A stretch of 64,000 nucleotides of DNA from Ramlibacter albus (GTDB lineage: Bacteria; Pseudomonadota; Gammaproteobacteria; Burkholderiales; Burkholderiaceae_C). Below are positions 1-9,055 of the stretch, piece by piece (position 1 is the first letter of the stretch; each line of letters opens with the position of its first letter). Below the pieces are notes generated by a model. The model was given only the letters and a program-made list of their open reading frames with translations, was not told where the DNA came from and made no database searches. The DNA is taken from NCBI RefSeq assembly GCF_014297445.1, contig NZ_JACORU010000001.1, positions 1,364,001-1,428,000 on the forward strand, in the 5' to 3' direction. Both the position numbers and the translations under genes were made by a program.

Positions 1-138
1 GCACAGGCGGAAGGCAAGGGAGCCCCGCTGGATGCGCGGCGCACACGCAGCCATGCGTGGCCGTTCATCAGCCGGCACGGCGAAAAGCCCGCCGCGCAGG
101 AGCCCCAGAAGAACAGCAACGGCGACAGCGGCAGCTGA
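1..138 (+). CDS. C-terminal end of an unidentified protein (5' truncated by window)
   Basis: Reading from base 1, an open frame of 45 codons ends at TGA 136-138. The tail is Arg-rich, then polar and disordered-looking (many Gln, Pro, Asn, Gly, Ser), with a short Trp-Pro-Phe-Ile patch near its middle. No domain is recognisable from this fragment. It is followed 20 nt later by a small ORF in the same direction. The frame is supported by G/C-rich third codon positions, but this could still be a chance open frame. Confidence 0.45.
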   Translation, partial: AQAEGKGAPLDARRTRSHAWPFISRHGEKPAAQEPQKNSNGDSGS

Positions 139-158
139 GCCCCTATTGAAAGAGCATC

Positions 159-326
159 ATGAACAAAGAGCCCAAGACGACCAACCGCTACCACGACACG
201 CCCCGCGACAAGCCGCGCGCGGACCGTATCGAGCATGCCAACGTCGAGCGCCCGGGTGCGAAAGCCCACCCGCGCTTCGGCGGCTGGACACCCGTGAACT
301 ACGCGGCTGCATGGCAAGCGCGCTGA
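159..326 (+). CDS. small basic hypothetical protein, 55 aa
   Basis: ATG at 159 with a purine-rich GAAAGAG just upstream as a possible ribosome site. The 55-residue product is very hydrophilic and basic (many Arg, Lys, His, Pro) and ends in an aromatic segment containing RFGGWTPVNYAAAW. It has no signal peptide or membrane segment. A strong hairpin follows 28 nt after the stop, consistent with a real transcription unit ending here. I do not recognise the family. The ordered C-terminal patch suggests a conserved small protein rather than chance. Confidence 0.5.
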   Translation: MNKEPKTTNRYHDTPRDKPRADRIEHANVERPGAKAHPRFGGWTPVNYAAAWQAR

Positions 327-353
327 GCGCCCATACAGCAGAGGCTGCAGAAC

Positions 354-379
354 GAAGGCCGTCGCATGCGACGGCCTTC
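354..379 (+). terminator. perfect hairpin downstream of the 55-aa gene
   Basis: A 26-nt perfect palindrome with arms GAAGGCCGTCGC and GCGACGGCCTTC, followed by TGCATTCT rather than a clean T-run. It sits 28 nt after the stop of the 55-aa ORF and before the hpf promoter. An intrinsic-type terminator is likely, though the weak T-tract leaves doubt. Confidence 0.6.
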
Positions 380-449
380 TGCATTCTCGCTCCGGAAATC
401 CCATTGGGCAAACGTTGCACATTGCTGCAGTGCGATTGACGGAAATCAA

Positions 450-478
450 TTGCGTTTTCCAGGCGGCGTCGGCATAGT
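450..478 (+). promoter_or_regulatory. probable sigma-70 promoter of hpf
   Basis: TTGCGT (450-455) and CATAGT (473-478) are separated by exactly 17 nt, which predicts a start near 485. This gives an untranslated leader of about 80 nt ahead of hpf that contains the hairpin at 510-533. Confidence 0.45.
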
Positions 479-509
479 GAATCGCAAGCGATGCAAGTTC
501 TCCCCCCAA

Positions 510-533
510 GCCGCCCTACCTTCACTGGGCGGC
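510..533 (+). promoter_or_regulatory. hairpin in the hpf 5' leader
   Basis: GCCGCCC (510-516) pairs with GGGCGGC (527-533) over a 10-nt loop, 22 nt before the hpf Shine-Dalgarno. It could stabilise the mRNA or modulate translation. No T-run follows, so termination is unlikely. Confidence 0.3.
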
Positions 534-567
534 CTTCCCCCGACCGAGAGCACTAAGGAGGCTACTC

Positions 568-897
568 ATGAACTTGACGATCAGCGGTCACCACCTCGAA
601 GTAACACCGGCCTTGCGCAATTACGTGACCACCAAGCTCGATCGAATCACCCGCCACTTTGACCAGGTTGTGGACATCAAGGTCCTGCTGACCGTCGTGA
701 AGCAGAAGGAGAAGGAACGAAGGCAACGCGCCGAATGCAAGATCCACGTGAAGGGCGACGACCTGTTCGCCGAGAGCTCGCATGAAGACCTCTACGCCGC
801 CGTCGACGAGCTGGTCGACAAGCTCGACCGGCAGGTCGGCAAGCACAAGACCCGCATGCAGGACCATCACCACGAGGCCGCCAAGCGCGTGATGTGA
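568..897 (+). CDS. hpf: ribosome hibernation-promoting factor HPF (short form)
   Basis: The 109-aa product matches the ribosome-associated sigma-54 modulation / HPF family. It starts with the typical [13 protein letters not shown] strand and contains the basic helix of the S30AE fold ([18 protein letters not shown]). It lacks the extra C-terminal dimerisation domain of long HPF, so it is the short gammaproteobacterial/betaproteobacterial type that works with RMF or YfiA-like partners to inactivate ribosomes in stationary phase. The start at 568 follows an exact AAGGAGG (556-562). In many betaproteobacteria hpf follows rpoN. Here rpoN lies about 41 kb away, while the ptsN and hprK neighbours are kept. 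Confidence 0.95.
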   Translation: MNLTISGHHLEVTPALRNYVTTKLDRITRHFDQVVDIKVLLTVVKQKEKERRQRAECKIHVKGDDLFAESSHEDLYAAVDELVDKLDRQVGKHKTRMQDHHHEAAKRVM

Positions 898-923
898 ACC
901 CCGCGCGAAGCGCGACCCAGGCA

Positions 924-949
924 CAAGGCGCCCTCCGGGCGCCTTGTTT
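924..949 (+). terminator. intrinsic terminator after hpf
   Basis: CAAGGCGCCC (924-933) pairs perfectly with GGGCGCCTTG (937-946) over a TCC loop, followed by TTTCGTCT. It lies 26 nt after the hpf stop and separates hpf from ptsN. Confidence 0.7.
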
Positions 950-981
950 CGTCTGTGTCGCATAATTGCCTTTTGCAAGCC

Positions 982-1449
982 ATGAACCGCCTCGCGTCCA
1001 TCCTTCCGCCCGCCCAGGTCCTGGTGGGCGTCGACGCCACCAGCAAGAAGCGCGCTTTCGAGGAAGCGGGGCTCTTGTTCGAGAACCTGCATGGCCTCTC
1101 GCGCGCGCTCATCACGGACAGCCTGTTCGCGCGCGAGCGCCTCGGCTCGACCGGGCTCGGCCATGGCGTGGCCATCCCGCACGGGCGCATCAAGGGCCTG
1201 AAGGCGCCGATGGCGGCGCTCTTCCAGCTGGCCAGCCCCATTGGTTTCGACGCGCCCGACGAGCAGCCGGTCAACCTGCTGATCTTCCTGCTGGTGCCCG
1301 AGGCGGCGACGCAGAAGCACCTGGAGATCCTGTCCGAGATCGCCGAGCTGCTGTCGGACGCGCCGCTGCGCGAGAAGGTGCGCGGCGCGGCGTCGGCGGC
1401 GGAGCTGCACGGGCTCATTGCCAACTGGCAATCGTCGCAACCTTCCTGA
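982..1449 (+). CDS. ptsN: PTS IIA-like nitrogen-regulatory protein (EIIA-Ntr)
   Basis: The 155-aa protein belongs to the PTS EIIA type-2 fold used in the nitrogen-related phosphotransfer chain (PtsP-NPr-PtsN). The phosphorylatable histidine is H67 in GHGVAIPHGR. Start 982 was chosen because it gives the family's usual N-terminus; an in-frame ATG at 955 would add nine residues. A -10-like CATAAT at 961-966 lies between the two, so transcription probably begins after 955. There is no clear Shine-Dalgarno. In the family PtsN regulates K+ transport and phosphate sensing. The next gene is hprK. Confidence 0.93.
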   Translation: MNRLASILPPAQVLVGVDATSKKRAFEEAGLLFENLHGLSRALITDSLFARERLGSTGLGHGVAIPHGRIKGLKAPMAALFQLASPIGFDAPDEQPVNLLIFLLVPEAATQKHLEILSEIAELLSDAPLREKVRGAASAAELHGLIANWQSSQPS

Positions 1450-1462
1450 GCTGTAGAAGCGC

Positions 1463-2413
1463 TTGAAACCCACCGTCGTCAGCGCCGACGTCCTGTTCGA
1501 AGACCACCGCGCCACGCTCAAGTGGGAGTGGGTCGCGGGCCTGGGCGCGTCCGAGCGCCGCTTCGACGAAGTGGCCGTGCGTGCGGCGCGTTCCGGCGCG
1601 GACCTTGTCGGCTACCTCAACTACATCCACCCGTACCGGGTGCAGATCCTCGGCGAGCGCGAGGTGGCCTACCTCACAAATGCCACGCAGGAGGACTGCG
1701 CCCGCCGCATCGCGCGCATCGTCACGCTCGAGCCGCCGGTGCTGGTGCTCACCGACGGGCAGGCCGCGCCCGATGCGCTGCTGTCGATGTGCGAGCGGGC
1801 GCAGATCCCGATGTTCGCGACGCACGAGCCGTCGGCGTTCGTCATCGACGTGCTGCGCGCCTACCTGTCCAAGCACTTTGCCGAGCGCACGTCGATGCAC
1901 GGCGTCTTCATGGACATCCTGGGGCTGGGCGTGCTCATCACGGGCGAATCGGGCCTCGGCAAGAGCGAGCTGGGCCTGGAGCTGATCACCCGCGGCAACG
2001 GCCTCGTGGCCGACGACGCGGTGGACTTGTACCGCGTCAACCAGACCACCATCGAGGGCCGCTGCCCCGAGCTGCTGCAGAACCTGCTGGAGGTGCGCGG
2101 CATCGGCCTGCTGGACATCCGCGCCATCTTCGGCGAGACGGCCGTGCGGCGGAAGATGCGGCTGCGCCTGATCGTTCACCTCGTGCGGCGCGAGACGATG
2201 GAGCGCGAGTACGAGCGCCTGCCCTACGAGCCGCTCACGCAGGACGTGCTGGGCGTGCCCGTGCGCAAGGCCGTGATCCCCGTCGTGGCCGGCCGCAACA
2301 TCGCCGTGCTGGTGGAAGCCGCGGTGCGCAACACCATCCTGCAGCTGCGGGGTGTGGATACCTACCAGGAGTTCGTTGAGCGGCACCGCCGCGCGATGGA
2401 GAAAGGCGGCTAA
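1463..2413 (+). CDS. hprK: HPr kinase/phosphorylase
   Basis: The 316-aa bifunctional enzyme phosphorylates or dephosphorylates a serine of HPr. The N-terminal domain (about 1-130) is followed by a kinase domain with Walker A GESGLGKS at 161-168, a histidine at 146, and the later [17 protein letters not shown] region typical of HprK. The start is TTG at 1463, 13 nt after the ptsN stop, and gives the usual [16 protein letters not shown]-terminus. In proteobacteria HprK acts with PtsN and NPr/HPr in regulation rather than sugar uptake. Its 3' end overlaps fur (opposite strand) by 4 nt. Confidence 0.93.
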   Translation: MKPTVVSADVLFEDHRATLKWEWVAGLGASERRFDEVAVRAARSGADLVGYLNYIHPYRVQILGEREVAYLTNATQEDCARRIARIVTLEPPVLVLTDGQAAPDALLSMCERAQIPMFATHEPSAFVIDVLRAYLSKHFAERTSMHGVFMDILGLGVLITGESGLGKSELGLELITRGNGLVADDAVDLYRVNQTTIEGRCPELLQNLLEVRGIGLLDIRAIFGETAVRRKMRLRLIVHLVRRETMEREYERLPYEPLTQDVLGVPVRKAVIPVVAGRNIAVLVEAAVRNTILQLRGVDTYQEFVERHRRAMEKGG

Positions 2414-2841
2414 CGTTTCGGCCGGTGCGGGCAATTTTCCTTGGTGCAGTGCGCATACAAGGAAAGCGCATGGTCGGCGATCTCGAACCCCTTGAGCTTC
2501 GCCACGTCGTTCTGCAGCCGCTCGATCTCGGGATCGTAGAACTCCTCGACGCGCCCGCAGTCCAGGCACACGAGGTGGTCGTGGTGGGTGCCCTCGTTGA
2601 GCTCGTAGACGGCCTTGCCGTTGTCGAAGTGGCTGCGCGAGAGGATGCCCGCCTGCTCGAACTGCGTGAGCACGCGGTACACGGTGGCCAGCCCGATGTC
2701 GGACCGCTCTTCCAGCAGCACGCGGAACACGTCCTCCGCCGTCATGTGGCGCTGCGCGCCCTTGTGGAAGACGTCCAGGATCTTCAGGCGCGGCAGCGTG
2801 GCCTTCAGGCCGGTGCTCTTGAGTTCGTCGATGTTGGCCAT
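2410..2841 (-). CDS. fur: ferric uptake regulator Fur
   Basis: The 143-aa Fur repressor has an N-terminal winged helix (about 1-85, with [17 protein letters not shown]) and a metal-binding dimerisation domain. HHDHLVC is present, together with the structural zinc cysteines C92/C95 and C132/C137. It represses iron uptake genes when Fe2+ is bound. It is divergent from bamE; a TATGAT on the minus strand (2874-2869) is a candidate -10. Its stop overlaps the hprK stop by 4 nt. Confidence 0.96.
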   Translation of the reverse strand: MANIDELKSTGLKATLPRLKILDVFHKGAQRHMTAEDVFRVLLEERSDIGLATVYRVLTQFEQAGILSRSHFDNGKAVYELNEGTHHDHLVCLDCGRVEEFYDPEIERLQNDVAKLKGFEIADHALSLYAHCTKENCPHRPKR

Positions 2842-2854
2842 TGGGGGGTGCCGC

Positions 2855-2874
2855 TACAATGCCCCCGAATCATA
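2855..2874. promoter_or_regulatory. divergent fur / bamE promoter region
   Basis: TACAAT (2855-2860, plus strand) is a good -10 for bamE, with a start about 23 nt before its ATG. ATCATA (2869-2874) reads TATGAT on the minus strand and suits fur. The two elements overlap in a 48-nt gap. No -35 is convincing. Confidence 0.4.
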
Positions 2875-2889
2875 TCGCCGACGTTTCCC

Positions 2890-3423
2890 ATGCCTGTCCG
2901 CCCCGTGTTCCTCCTCGCCGCCACCGCCTGCGCGTTCGTGGCCGGCTGCGGCAGCCTCGACAGCGCCAGCAACCGCATCGCCGGCATGATCACGCCGTAC
3001 AAGGTGGAGGTCGTGCAGGGCAACTTCGTCTCGCGCGAGCAGGTGGAGGCGCTCAAGCCCGGCATCAGCCGCCAGCAGGTGCGCGAGGTGCTCGGCACGC
3101 CGCTGGTCACCAGCCTGTTCCACGCCGACCGCTGGGACTACGTGTTCACGCTCAAGCGCCAGGGCGTGGAGCCGCAGCAGCGCAAGCTCACCGTGTTCTT
3201 CAAGGGCGACGCGCTCGATCGCTTCGAGGGCGACACCATGCCCAGCGAGGCCGAATTCGTCGCCGCGCTCGACAAGCGCAAGGCCGGCAAGGTGCCGCCG
3301 CTGGAGGCCACGCCCGAGCAGCTCAAGCGCTACGAAACCGACAAGCCCGCCGCCGCGGCCACGCCGCCGGCCGCGGTGCCCGCCCCCGCGAACTACCCGC
3401 CGCTCGAGCCGCCGGCTCGCTAA
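2890..3423 (+). CDS. bamE: outer membrane assembly lipoprotein BamE (SmpA/OmlA)
   Basis: The 177-aa lipoprotein starts with a signal peptide ending in lipobox FVAGC, so Cys21 becomes the lipidated first residue. The BamE domain follows (about 35-120: [38 protein letters not shown]). An Ala/Pro-rich tail of about 50 residues extends beyond the domain, longer than in E. coli. It is a subunit of the BAM complex that inserts outer-membrane beta-barrels. An upstream in-frame extension to 2425 was rejected because it runs through fur and lacks a signal peptide. Confidence 0.93.
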   Translation: MPVRPVFLLAATACAFVAGCGSLDSASNRIAGMITPYKVEVVQGNFVSREQVEALKPGISRQQVREVLGTPLVTSLFHADRWDYVFTLKRQGVEPQQRKLTVFFKGDALDRFEGDTMPSEAEFVAALDKRKAGKVPPLEATPEQLKRYETDKPAAAATPPAAVPAPANYPPLEPPAR

Positions 3424-3433
3424 GGACAGCGCC

Positions 3434-4249
3434 ATGGCGCAAACCAACCGTTCCAGGGTGGCCGTGGCCGGTGCGTCCGGCCGCATGGGCCACATGCTCA
3501 TCGAGGCGCTCACGCACGCGGACGACTGCGTGCTGGCCGGCGCGATGGACCAGCCGTCCAGCCCCGCCATCGGCAACGACGCCGCCGCCTTCCTCGGCAC
3601 CGCCAGCGGCGTGCCGGTGTCCGCGGACGTGAAAGCGGCGCTCGCGAACGCGCAGGTGCTGATCGACTTCACGCGCCCCGAGGGCACGATGAAGCACGTG
3701 GCCGCCTGCCGCGAGCGGGGCGTGAAGATGGTGATCGGCACCACCGGATTCACGGAGGCGCAGAAGGCGCAGATCGCCGACGCCGCGCGCGACATCGCCA
3801 TCGTCATGGCGCCCAACATGAGCGTGGGCGTCAACGTCACGATGAAGCTGCTGGAGATGGCGGCCAAGGCCCTTTCCACCGGCTACGACATCGAGATCAT
3901 CGAGGCGCACCACCGCCACAAGGTGGATGCGCCCTCGGGCACGGCCCTCAAGATGGGCGAGGTGATCGCGCAAGCGCTCGGCCGCGACCTCAAGAAGCAC
4001 GGCGTGTTCGGCCGCCACGGCGACACGGGCGAGCGCGACGCCATGTCCATCGGCTTCTCGGCCATCCGCGGCGGGGACGTCGTGGGCGACCACACGGTGC
4101 TGTTCGCCGGCACCGGCGAGCGCATCGAGATCACGCACAAGGCCGCCAGCCGCGCCACCTATGCGCAGGGCAGCCTGCGCGCGGTGCGCTTCCTGGCCGA
4201 CAAGAAGAACGGCCTGTTCGACATGTTCGATGTCCTCGGCTTGAAATGA
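3434..4249 (+). CDS. dapB: 4-hydroxy-tetrahydrodipicolinate reductase
   Basis: The 271-aa DapB reduces HTPA in lysine/meso-diaminopimelate synthesis. The NAD(P)-binding GASGRMG is at 13-19. The catalytic [16 protein letters not shown] block with its His/Lys pair lies near residue 155-170, and the C-terminal FDMFDVLGL is typical. It starts 10 nt after bamE and its stop overlaps the next gene by ATGA (4 nt), so it is probably translationally coupled to exbB. Confidence 0.97.
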   Translation: MAQTNRSRVAVAGASGRMGHMLIEALTHADDCVLAGAMDQPSSPAIGNDAAAFLGTASGVPVSADVKAALANAQVLIDFTRPEGTMKHVAACRERGVKMVIGTTGFTEAQKAQIADAARDIAIVMAPNMSVGVNVTMKLLEMAAKALSTGYDIEIIEAHHRHKVDAPSGTALKMGEVIAQALGRDLKKHGVFGRHGDTGERDAMSIGFSAIRGGDVVGDHTVLFAGTGERIEITHKAASRATYAQGSLRAVRFLADKKNGLFDMFDVLGLK

Positions 4250-4899
4250 CGCTGGCGTCCTTGTTCCAGCAAGGGGATGCGGTCACGCAGATCGTGGCGT
4301 TGCTGCTGCTGGCCATGTCGGTCGCCAGCTGGGTCGTGCTGCTGTGGAAAGGCTGGCTGCTCAAGCGCGCCAGCGGCGACGTGGCGCGCAGCACGGCGGC
4401 GTTCTGGCAGTCGGCGGACCTGGCCGACGCGCAGCAGAAGGTGGGCGCCTTCGACCGCGAGAAGCTCGTGCTGCCGCTGATCGAGGCGACGCAGCAGCAG
4501 ATGCCCGGCTCGCTCGCGGCCGCCGCGGACAAGTCGCAGCAGCTCACGCGCGTGCTGCGCGACGCGCTGCACAAGGTGCTGGACAAGCTGCAGTTCGGGC
4601 AGGTGCTGCTGGCCACCGTGGGGTCCACCGCGCCCTTCGTCGGGCTGCTGGGCACGGTCTGGGGCATCTACCACGCGCTCACCGGCATCGCGAGCGCGGG
4701 CCAGATCAGCATCGACAAGGTCTCCGGCCCGGTCGGCGAGGCGCTGATCATGACGGCCGCCGGCCTGGCGGTCGCCATCCCCGCGGTACTGGGTTACAAC
4801 ATTTACGGCCGCGTGATCGGCCGGATCGAGGCGGACCTGGAAGGCTTCGCGCGGGACCTGCGCGAGCTTTTGACCCATTCCGTGGGCGAGGGGGTCTAG
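4246..4899 (+). CDS. exbB: MotA/TolQ/ExbB proton channel protein
   Basis: The 217-aa membrane protein has an N-terminal helix (about 13-35) and the paired C-terminal helices with the signature [21 protein letters not shown] and the later [15 protein letters not shown]. It forms the proton-conducting motor with the ExbD/TolR-type partner that follows 3 nt later. Neither tonB nor tolA is next to it, so which periplasmic protein it drives cannot be read from the locus. Confidence 0.9.
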   Translation: MTLASLFQQGDAVTQIVALLLLAMSVASWVVLLWKGWLLKRASGDVARSTAAFWQSADLADAQQKVGAFDREKLVLPLIEATQQQMPGSLAAAADKSQQLTRVLRDALHKVLDKLQFGQVLLATVGSTAPFVGLLGTVWGIYHALTGIASAGQISIDKVSGPVGEALIMTAAGLAVAIPAVLGYNIYGRVIGRIEADLEGFARDLRELLTHSVGEGV

Positions 4900-4902
4900 G
4901 CC

Positions 4903-5319
4903 ATGGCGTTCGGGCGGCTGGAAAGGACCCAGGGCCCGCAGCCCATGAGCGACATCAACGTCACGCCGCTGGTGGACGTGATGCTGGTGCTGGTGGTCAT
5001 CTTCATCATCACCGCGCCCCTGTTGGCCAGCTCCCTGCGGCTGGAACTGCCCAAGGCCGAGGGCGCGAAGTCCGGCGAGGTGCCGAAGTTCGTGTCCGTG
5101 GGCGTGGACAAGGCCGGCGTGATCTTCCTCAATGACAAGCCGGTGGACGCCCAGCAGCTCGCCAAGGGGCTGGCGGCGGCGGCCAAGGAGAACCCGGACA
5201 CCGAGGTGCAGCTGCGCGGGGACACCGCCGTCTCCTACGGGCGCATCGTGGAAGTGATGGGGATCGCCCAGAAAGCCGGGCTGAACCGCATCGGTTTCGT
5301 CGCCGAACCCGCCAAATAG
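4903..5319 (+). CDS. exbD: ExbD/TolR family biopolymer transport protein
   Basis: The 138-aa protein has a short cytoplasmic start, the conserved [19 protein letters not shown] segment containing the transmembrane helix and the proton-binding Asp (VDVML), then a periplasmic domain. It is the obligatory partner of the upstream ExbB-type channel; the genes are separated by 3 nt. The C-terminal [17 protein letters not shown] is typical of ExbD/TolR. Confidence 0.92.
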   Translation: MAFGRLERTQGPQPMSDINVTPLVDVMLVLVVIFIITAPLLASSLRLELPKAEGAKSGEVPKFVSVGVDKAGVIFLNDKPVDAQQLAKGLAAAAKENPDTEVQLRGDTAVSYGRIVEVMGIAQKAGLNRIGFVAEPAK

Positions 5320-5350
5320 CCGACCCCCGGGGAAGAAGGGGCCCGCCCCC

Positions 5351-5356
5351 TACAAT
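5351..5356 (+). promoter_or_regulatory. -10 element of leuS, close to the start codon
   Basis: TACAAT ends 9 nt before the leuS ATG (5366), so transcription should start within about 3 nt of the start codon. No Shine-Dalgarno is present. No clear -35. Confidence 0.45.
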
Positions 5357-5365
5357 TTCCCCATC

Positions 5366-7981
5366 ATGCAAGACAAGTACAACCACCTCGAGGTCGAGCA
5401 GGCCGCGCAGGCCGACTGGACGGCGCGCGACGCCTACCGGGTCGTGGAGGACCCGCGCAAGAAGAAGTTCTACGCCTGCTCGATGCTGCCCTACCCCTCG
5501 GGCAAGCTGCACATGGGGCACGTGCGCAACTACACCATCAACGACATGTTGACGCGGTACCTGCGCATGAACGGCTACAACGTGCTCATGCCCATGGGCT
5601 GGGACGCCTTCGGCCTGCCGGCGGAGAACGCGGCGTTGAAGAACAAGGTGCCGCCCGCCAAGTGGACGTACGAAAACATCGCCTACATGAAGAAGCAGAT
5701 GCAGGCGATGGGGCTGGCCATCGACTGGTCTCGCGAGGTGGCGACGTGCGACCCGAGCTACTACAAGTGGAACCAGTGGCTGTTCCTGAAGATGCTGGAA
5801 AAGGGCATCGCCTACCGCAAGACCCAGATCGTCAACTGGGACCCGGTGGACATGACCGTGCTGGCCAACGAGCAGGTCATCGACGGCAAGGGCTGGCGCA
5901 CCGGCGCCGTCGTCGAGAAGCGCGAGATTCCCGGCTACTACCTGAAGATCACCGACTACGCGCAGGAGCTTCTGGACCACGTGCAGCACAAGCTGCCCGG
6001 CTGGCCCGAGCGCGTGAAGCTGATGCAGGAGAACTGGATCGGCCGCAGCGAGGGCGTGCGCTTCGCGTTCCCGCACACGATCAAGGACGACAGCGGCGAG
6101 CTCATCGGCGGCGGCCGCATGTACGTGTTCACCACGCGCGCGGACACGATCATGGGCGTGACCTTCGCGGCCGTGGCGCCCGAGCACCCGATCGCGCAGC
6201 AGGCCGCGAAGACCAACCCCGGCCTGGCGCAGTTCATCGAGGACTGCAAGAAGGGCGGCACCACCGAGGCCGAACTCGCGCTGCGCGAGAAGGAAGGCAT
6301 GGACACCGGCCTGACCGTGATCCACCCGTTCACGAATGAAGAGGTGCCCGTGTGGGTGGGCAACTACGTGCTCATGACCTACGGCGACGGCGCCGTGATG
6401 GGCGTGCCGGGCCACGACGAGCGCGACTTCGAGTTTGCGATGAAGTACCGCCTGCCGATCATGCAGGTGATCCACGTCGAGGGCGAGCGCTACGACTACA
6501 AGGAATGGCACGACTGGTACGCCGACAAGGAGCGCGGCGTCACCATCAACTCCGACATCTTCAGCGGGTTCGGCTACAAGGAAGCCGTGGAGGCGGTCGC
6601 GCACAAGCTCGCGGAGAAGGGCCTCGGCGAGAAGAAGGTCACCTGGCGCCTGCGCGACTGGGGCATCAGCCGCCAGCGCTACTGGGGCACGCCGATCCCG
6701 ATCATCCACTGCGACGAGCACGGCGCCGTGCCGGTGCCGGAGAAGGACCTGCCCGTCGTGCTGCCGCAGGACTGCGTGCCCGACGGCAGCGGCAACCCGC
6801 TGAACAAGCGCGAGGACTTCCTCCAGTGCAGTTGCCCCATTTGCGGCAAGCCGGCGCGGCGCGAGACGGACACGATGGACACCTTCGTGGATTCGTCTTG
6901 GTACTTCATGCGCTATTGCGACCGCACCAACGACCAGAAGATGGTGGCCGAGGGCACGCAGTACTGGATGCCGATGGACCAGTACATCGGCGGCATCGAG
7001 CACGCCATCCTGCACCTGCTGTACGCGCGCTTCTGGACCAAGGTGATGCGCGACATGGGCCTGGTGAAGATCGACGAGCCCTTCACCAAGTTGCTCACTC
7101 AAGGCATGGTGCTCAACGAAGCGTTCTACCGCGTCGACACCGGCAAGCACTACTACTGGGCGCACGAGCTGGACATCGAGCGCGACGAGCATGCGAAGGT
7201 GATCTCGGCGAAGTCGAAGGCCGACGGCCAGCCCGTGACGTACGAAGGCTGGACCACGATGTCCAAGTCCAAGAACAACGGCGTGGACCCGCAGGACCTG
7301 ATCGAGAAGTACGGCGCGGACACCGCGCGCCTGTACACGATGTTCACGGCGCCGCCGGAAGCCACGCTGGAGTGGAACGACGCGGCGCTCGAGGGCTCGT
7401 ACCGGTTCCTGCGCCGCGTGTGGGCGTTCGGGCACAAGCTGTCGCAGTCCGCGCCGGTGGGTGCCACTGCGTTCGGCAAGCAGGCGCAGGCACTGCGCCG
7501 CGAGATCCACACCGTGCTGCGCCAGGTGGACTACGACTACCAGCGCATGCAATACAACACCGTGGTCTCCGGCGCGATGAAGATGCTCAATGCGCTGGAA
7601 GACTTCAAGGCGCATGGCGACGCCGGTGCCGACATGGCGCTGCGCGAGGGCTTCGGGATCCTGCTGCGCGTGCTGTACCCGGTGACGCCGCACGTCGCGC
7701 ATGCGCAGTGGCAGGCGCTGGGCTACGCGGCCGCGCACGGCGACCTGCTCGACGCGCCCTGGCCGCGCGTGGACGAGGACGCGCTGAAGCAGGACGAGAT
7801 CGAGCTGGTGCTGCAGGTCAACGGCAAGCACCGCGGTTCGATCTTCGTGCCGGCGGGCGCGGACAAGGGTGAGATCGAGAAGATCGCCGTGGCGAGCGAG
7901 CCGTTCGCCAAGCATGGTGGTGGCGCGACGCCGAAGAAGGTGATCGTGGTGCCCGGCCGGCTCGTGAACGTCGTGATTTGA
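5366..7981 (+). CDS. leuS: leucyl-tRNA synthetase
   Basis: The 871-aa class I synthetase has the HIGH motif as HMGH at 49-52 ([12 protein letters not shown]), the CP1 editing domain (about 220-415, with TTRADTIMG and [14 protein letters not shown]) and the catalytic loop [11 protein letters not shown]. The first Lys of KMSKS is Thr here, but the second, catalytically important Lys is kept. Full length for the family. Its stop TGA shares a base with the ATG of lptE, and no good ribosome site precedes it (see the -10 element at 5351). Confidence 0.97.
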   Translation: MQDKYNHLEVEQAAQADWTARDAYRVVEDPRKKKFYACSMLPYPSGKLHMGHVRNYTINDMLTRYLRMNGYNVLMPMGWDAFGLPAENAALKNKVPPAKWTYENIAYMKKQMQAMGLAIDWSREVATCDPSYYKWNQWLFLKMLEKGIAYRKTQIVNWDPVDMTVLANEQVIDGKGWRTGAVVEKREIPGYYLKITDYAQELLDHVQHKLPGWPERVKLMQENWIGRSEGVRFAFPHTIKDDSGELIGGGRMYVFTTRADTIMGVTFAAVAPEHPIAQQAAKTNPGLAQFIEDCKKGGTTEAELALREKEGMDTGLTVIHPFTNEEVPVWVGNYVLMTYGDGAVMGVPGHDERDFEFAMKYRLPIMQVIHVEGERYDYKEWHDWYADKERGVTINSDIFSGFGYKEAVEAVAHKLAEKGLGEKKVTWRLRDWGISRQRYWGTPIPIIHCDEHGAVPVPEKDLPVVLPQDCVPDGSGNPLNKREDFLQCSCPICGKPARRETDTMDTFVDSSWYFMRYCDRTNDQKMVAEGTQYWMPMDQYIGGIEHAILHLLYARFWTKVMRDMGLVKIDEPFTKLLTQGMVLNEAFYRVDTGKHYYWAHELDIERDEHAKVISAKSKADGQPVTYEGWTTMSKSKNNGVDPQDLIEKYGADTARLYTMFTAPPEATLEWNDAALEGSYRFLRRVWAFGHKLSQSAPVGATAFGKQAQALRREIHTVLRQVDYDYQRMQYNTVVSGAMKMLNALEDFKAHGDAGADMALREGFGILLRVLYPVTPHVAHAQWQALGYAAAHGDLLDAPWPRVDEDALKQDEIELVLQVNGKHRGSIFVPAGADKGEIEKIAVASEPFAKHGGGATPKKVIVVPGRLVNVVI

Positions 7982-8466
7982 TGAGGCGACGCTTCTTCAT
8001 GCTGGCAAGCGCGGCGGCCCTCTCCGGCTGCGGCTTCCAGCTGCGCCAGCCGCCCACGTTCGTATTCAACACGCTGTACGTCACCAGCGCCTCGCCGATC
8101 GGCAACGAGCTGAAGCGCACGATCGGCTCCACGGGCCAGGTCACGGTGTTGCCGGACGCGCAGGCCACCACCGCGCAGGTGGTGCTCGACGTGCTCGACG
8201 AACGCCGCGAGAAAGTGGTCGTCGGCCTGAACGCCAGCGGGCAGGTGCGCGAGTTCCAGTTGCGCACGCGGCTGCGCTTCCGCTTGCGCACGCCCGGCGG
8301 CAAGGAGCTGGTGCCGCCCACCGAGCTGCTGCAGCAGCGCGACATCAGCTTCAGCGAATCGGCGGTGCTGTCGAAGGAAGCGGAAGAGAACCTCCTGTAT
8401 CGCGAGATGCAGACCGACCTGGTGCAGCAGCTGATGCGCCGCCTGGCAGCGATCAAAGTCATCTGA
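7981..8466 (+). CDS. lptE: LPS-assembly lipoprotein LptE
   Basis: The 161-aa protein begins with a short RR-containing signal and a lipobox LSGC, then GFQLRQP, the classic LptE mature N-terminus. It plugs the LptD barrel that places lipopolysaccharide in the outer membrane. The ATG at 7981 overlaps the leuS stop by 1 nt; a TTG one codon earlier is possible. leuS-lptE-holA is the common order, but here lrp and rocD separate lptE from holA. Confidence 0.92.
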   Translation: MRRRFFMLASAAALSGCGFQLRQPPTFVFNTLYVTSASPIGNELKRTIGSTGQVTVLPDAQATTAQVVLDVLDERREKVVVGLNASGQVREFQLRTRLRFRLRTPGGKELVPPTELLQQRDISFSESAVLSKEAEENLLYREMQTDLVQQLMRRLAAIKVI

Positions 8467-8468
8467 TC

Positions 8469-8942
8469 GTGGAGCTGGACCGCGCCGACCTCACGCTGCT
8501 CGAACTGCTGCAGCGTGACGGCCGCGCCACGGTGCAGGCGCTGTCCGAAGCCATCCACCTCTCCGCGCGCGCGACGCTCAATCGCCTGCGCAAGCTCGAA
8601 CGCGAGGGAGCCATCGAGGGGTATCGCGCGCTCGTGAGCCGGCAGGCCGCGGGCGAGCCGATCTCCGTCTTCGCCGAAGTGGCGCTGAAGGACCAGCGCC
8701 AGGCCAACGTGCAGCGCTTCGAGCGGCGCATGGCCTCCGCCAAGGAGGTGGTCGGCTGCTGGATCATCAGCGGCCGCTACGACTACCTCGTGCGCGTGGC
8801 CTGCCCCACGCTCGATCGCTACCACCAGCTCATCAATGCCTGGCTGGACGACAACACGCTGGGCATCGAGAAGATCGTGACGAACATCGAGCTCGCCACG
8901 ATCAAGGAATTCGCGGGTTTTCCTGTCCCCAGGCCGGGCTGA
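8469..8942 (+). CDS. Lrp/AsnC family transcriptional regulator
   Basis: The 157-aa protein has an N-terminal helix-turn-helix (about 5-55: LTLLELLQRDGRATVQALSEA) and a RAM/AsnC ligand-binding domain with CWIISGRYDYLVRVAC. It starts with GTG only 2 nt after the lptE stop. It precedes ornithine aminotransferase and very probably regulates it in response to an amino acid. Two dyads lie between the two genes (8955-8969, 8993-9007). Confidence 0.92.
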   Translation: MELDRADLTLLELLQRDGRATVQALSEAIHLSARATLNRLRKLEREGAIEGYRALVSRQAAGEPISVFAEVALKDQRQANVQRFERRMASAKEVVGCWIISGRYDYLVRVACPTLDRYHQLINAWLDDNTLGIEKIVTNIELATIKEFAGFPVPRPG

Positions 8943-8954
8943 GCGCCGACACCG

Positions 8955-8969
8955 CTTCCGATTCGGAAG
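8955..8969. promoter_or_regulatory. inverted repeat 1 between lrp and rocD
   Basis: CTTCCG-ATT-CGGAAG, a perfect 6-bp dyad with a 3-nt centre, 13 nt after the lrp stop. It could be an Lrp-type operator or a weak hairpin. No T-run follows. Confidence 0.35.
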
Positions 8970-8992
8970 TGAGATACCCCGAAACATGCCAT

Positions 8993-9007
8993 TGCGGCAG
9001 TGCCGCA
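8993..9007. promoter_or_regulatory. inverted repeat 2 between lrp and rocD
   Basis: TGCGGCA-G-TGCCGCA, a perfect 15-bp odd palindrome about 50 nt before the rocD ATG. A related half-site TTGCCGCA lies about 20 nt further downstream. It is a candidate binding site for the adjacent Lrp/AsnC protein. Confidence 0.4.
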
Positions 9008-9055
9008 CGCGTGGATTCACGCTTGCCGCAGCGGGGCCCCACCTAAGCTCAGGCT

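Noticed and set aside
404..419. Possible sigma-54 promoter (TTGGGCAAACGTTGCA) upstream of hpf
   Set aside because: The GG and GC elements are one base too close for a -24/-12 promoter; the sigma-70 pair at 450-478 is a better fit.
2425..3423. bamE with a 155-residue N-terminal extension
   Set aside because: The extension runs antisense through fur; the signal peptide and lipobox at 2890 mark the true start.
4246..5319. TonB or Tol system
   Set aside because: Only the channel pair is present; no tonB, tolA, tolB or pal gene is adjacent, so the driven receptor cannot be named.
5129..7915. 928-codon open frame antisense to leuS
   Set aside because: It lies wholly inside the leuS gene, is His/Arg/Val-rich from reading GC-biased codons on the opposite strand, has no ribosome site or promoter, and shows no recognisable domain. 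It is a shadow frame of high-GC coding DNA.
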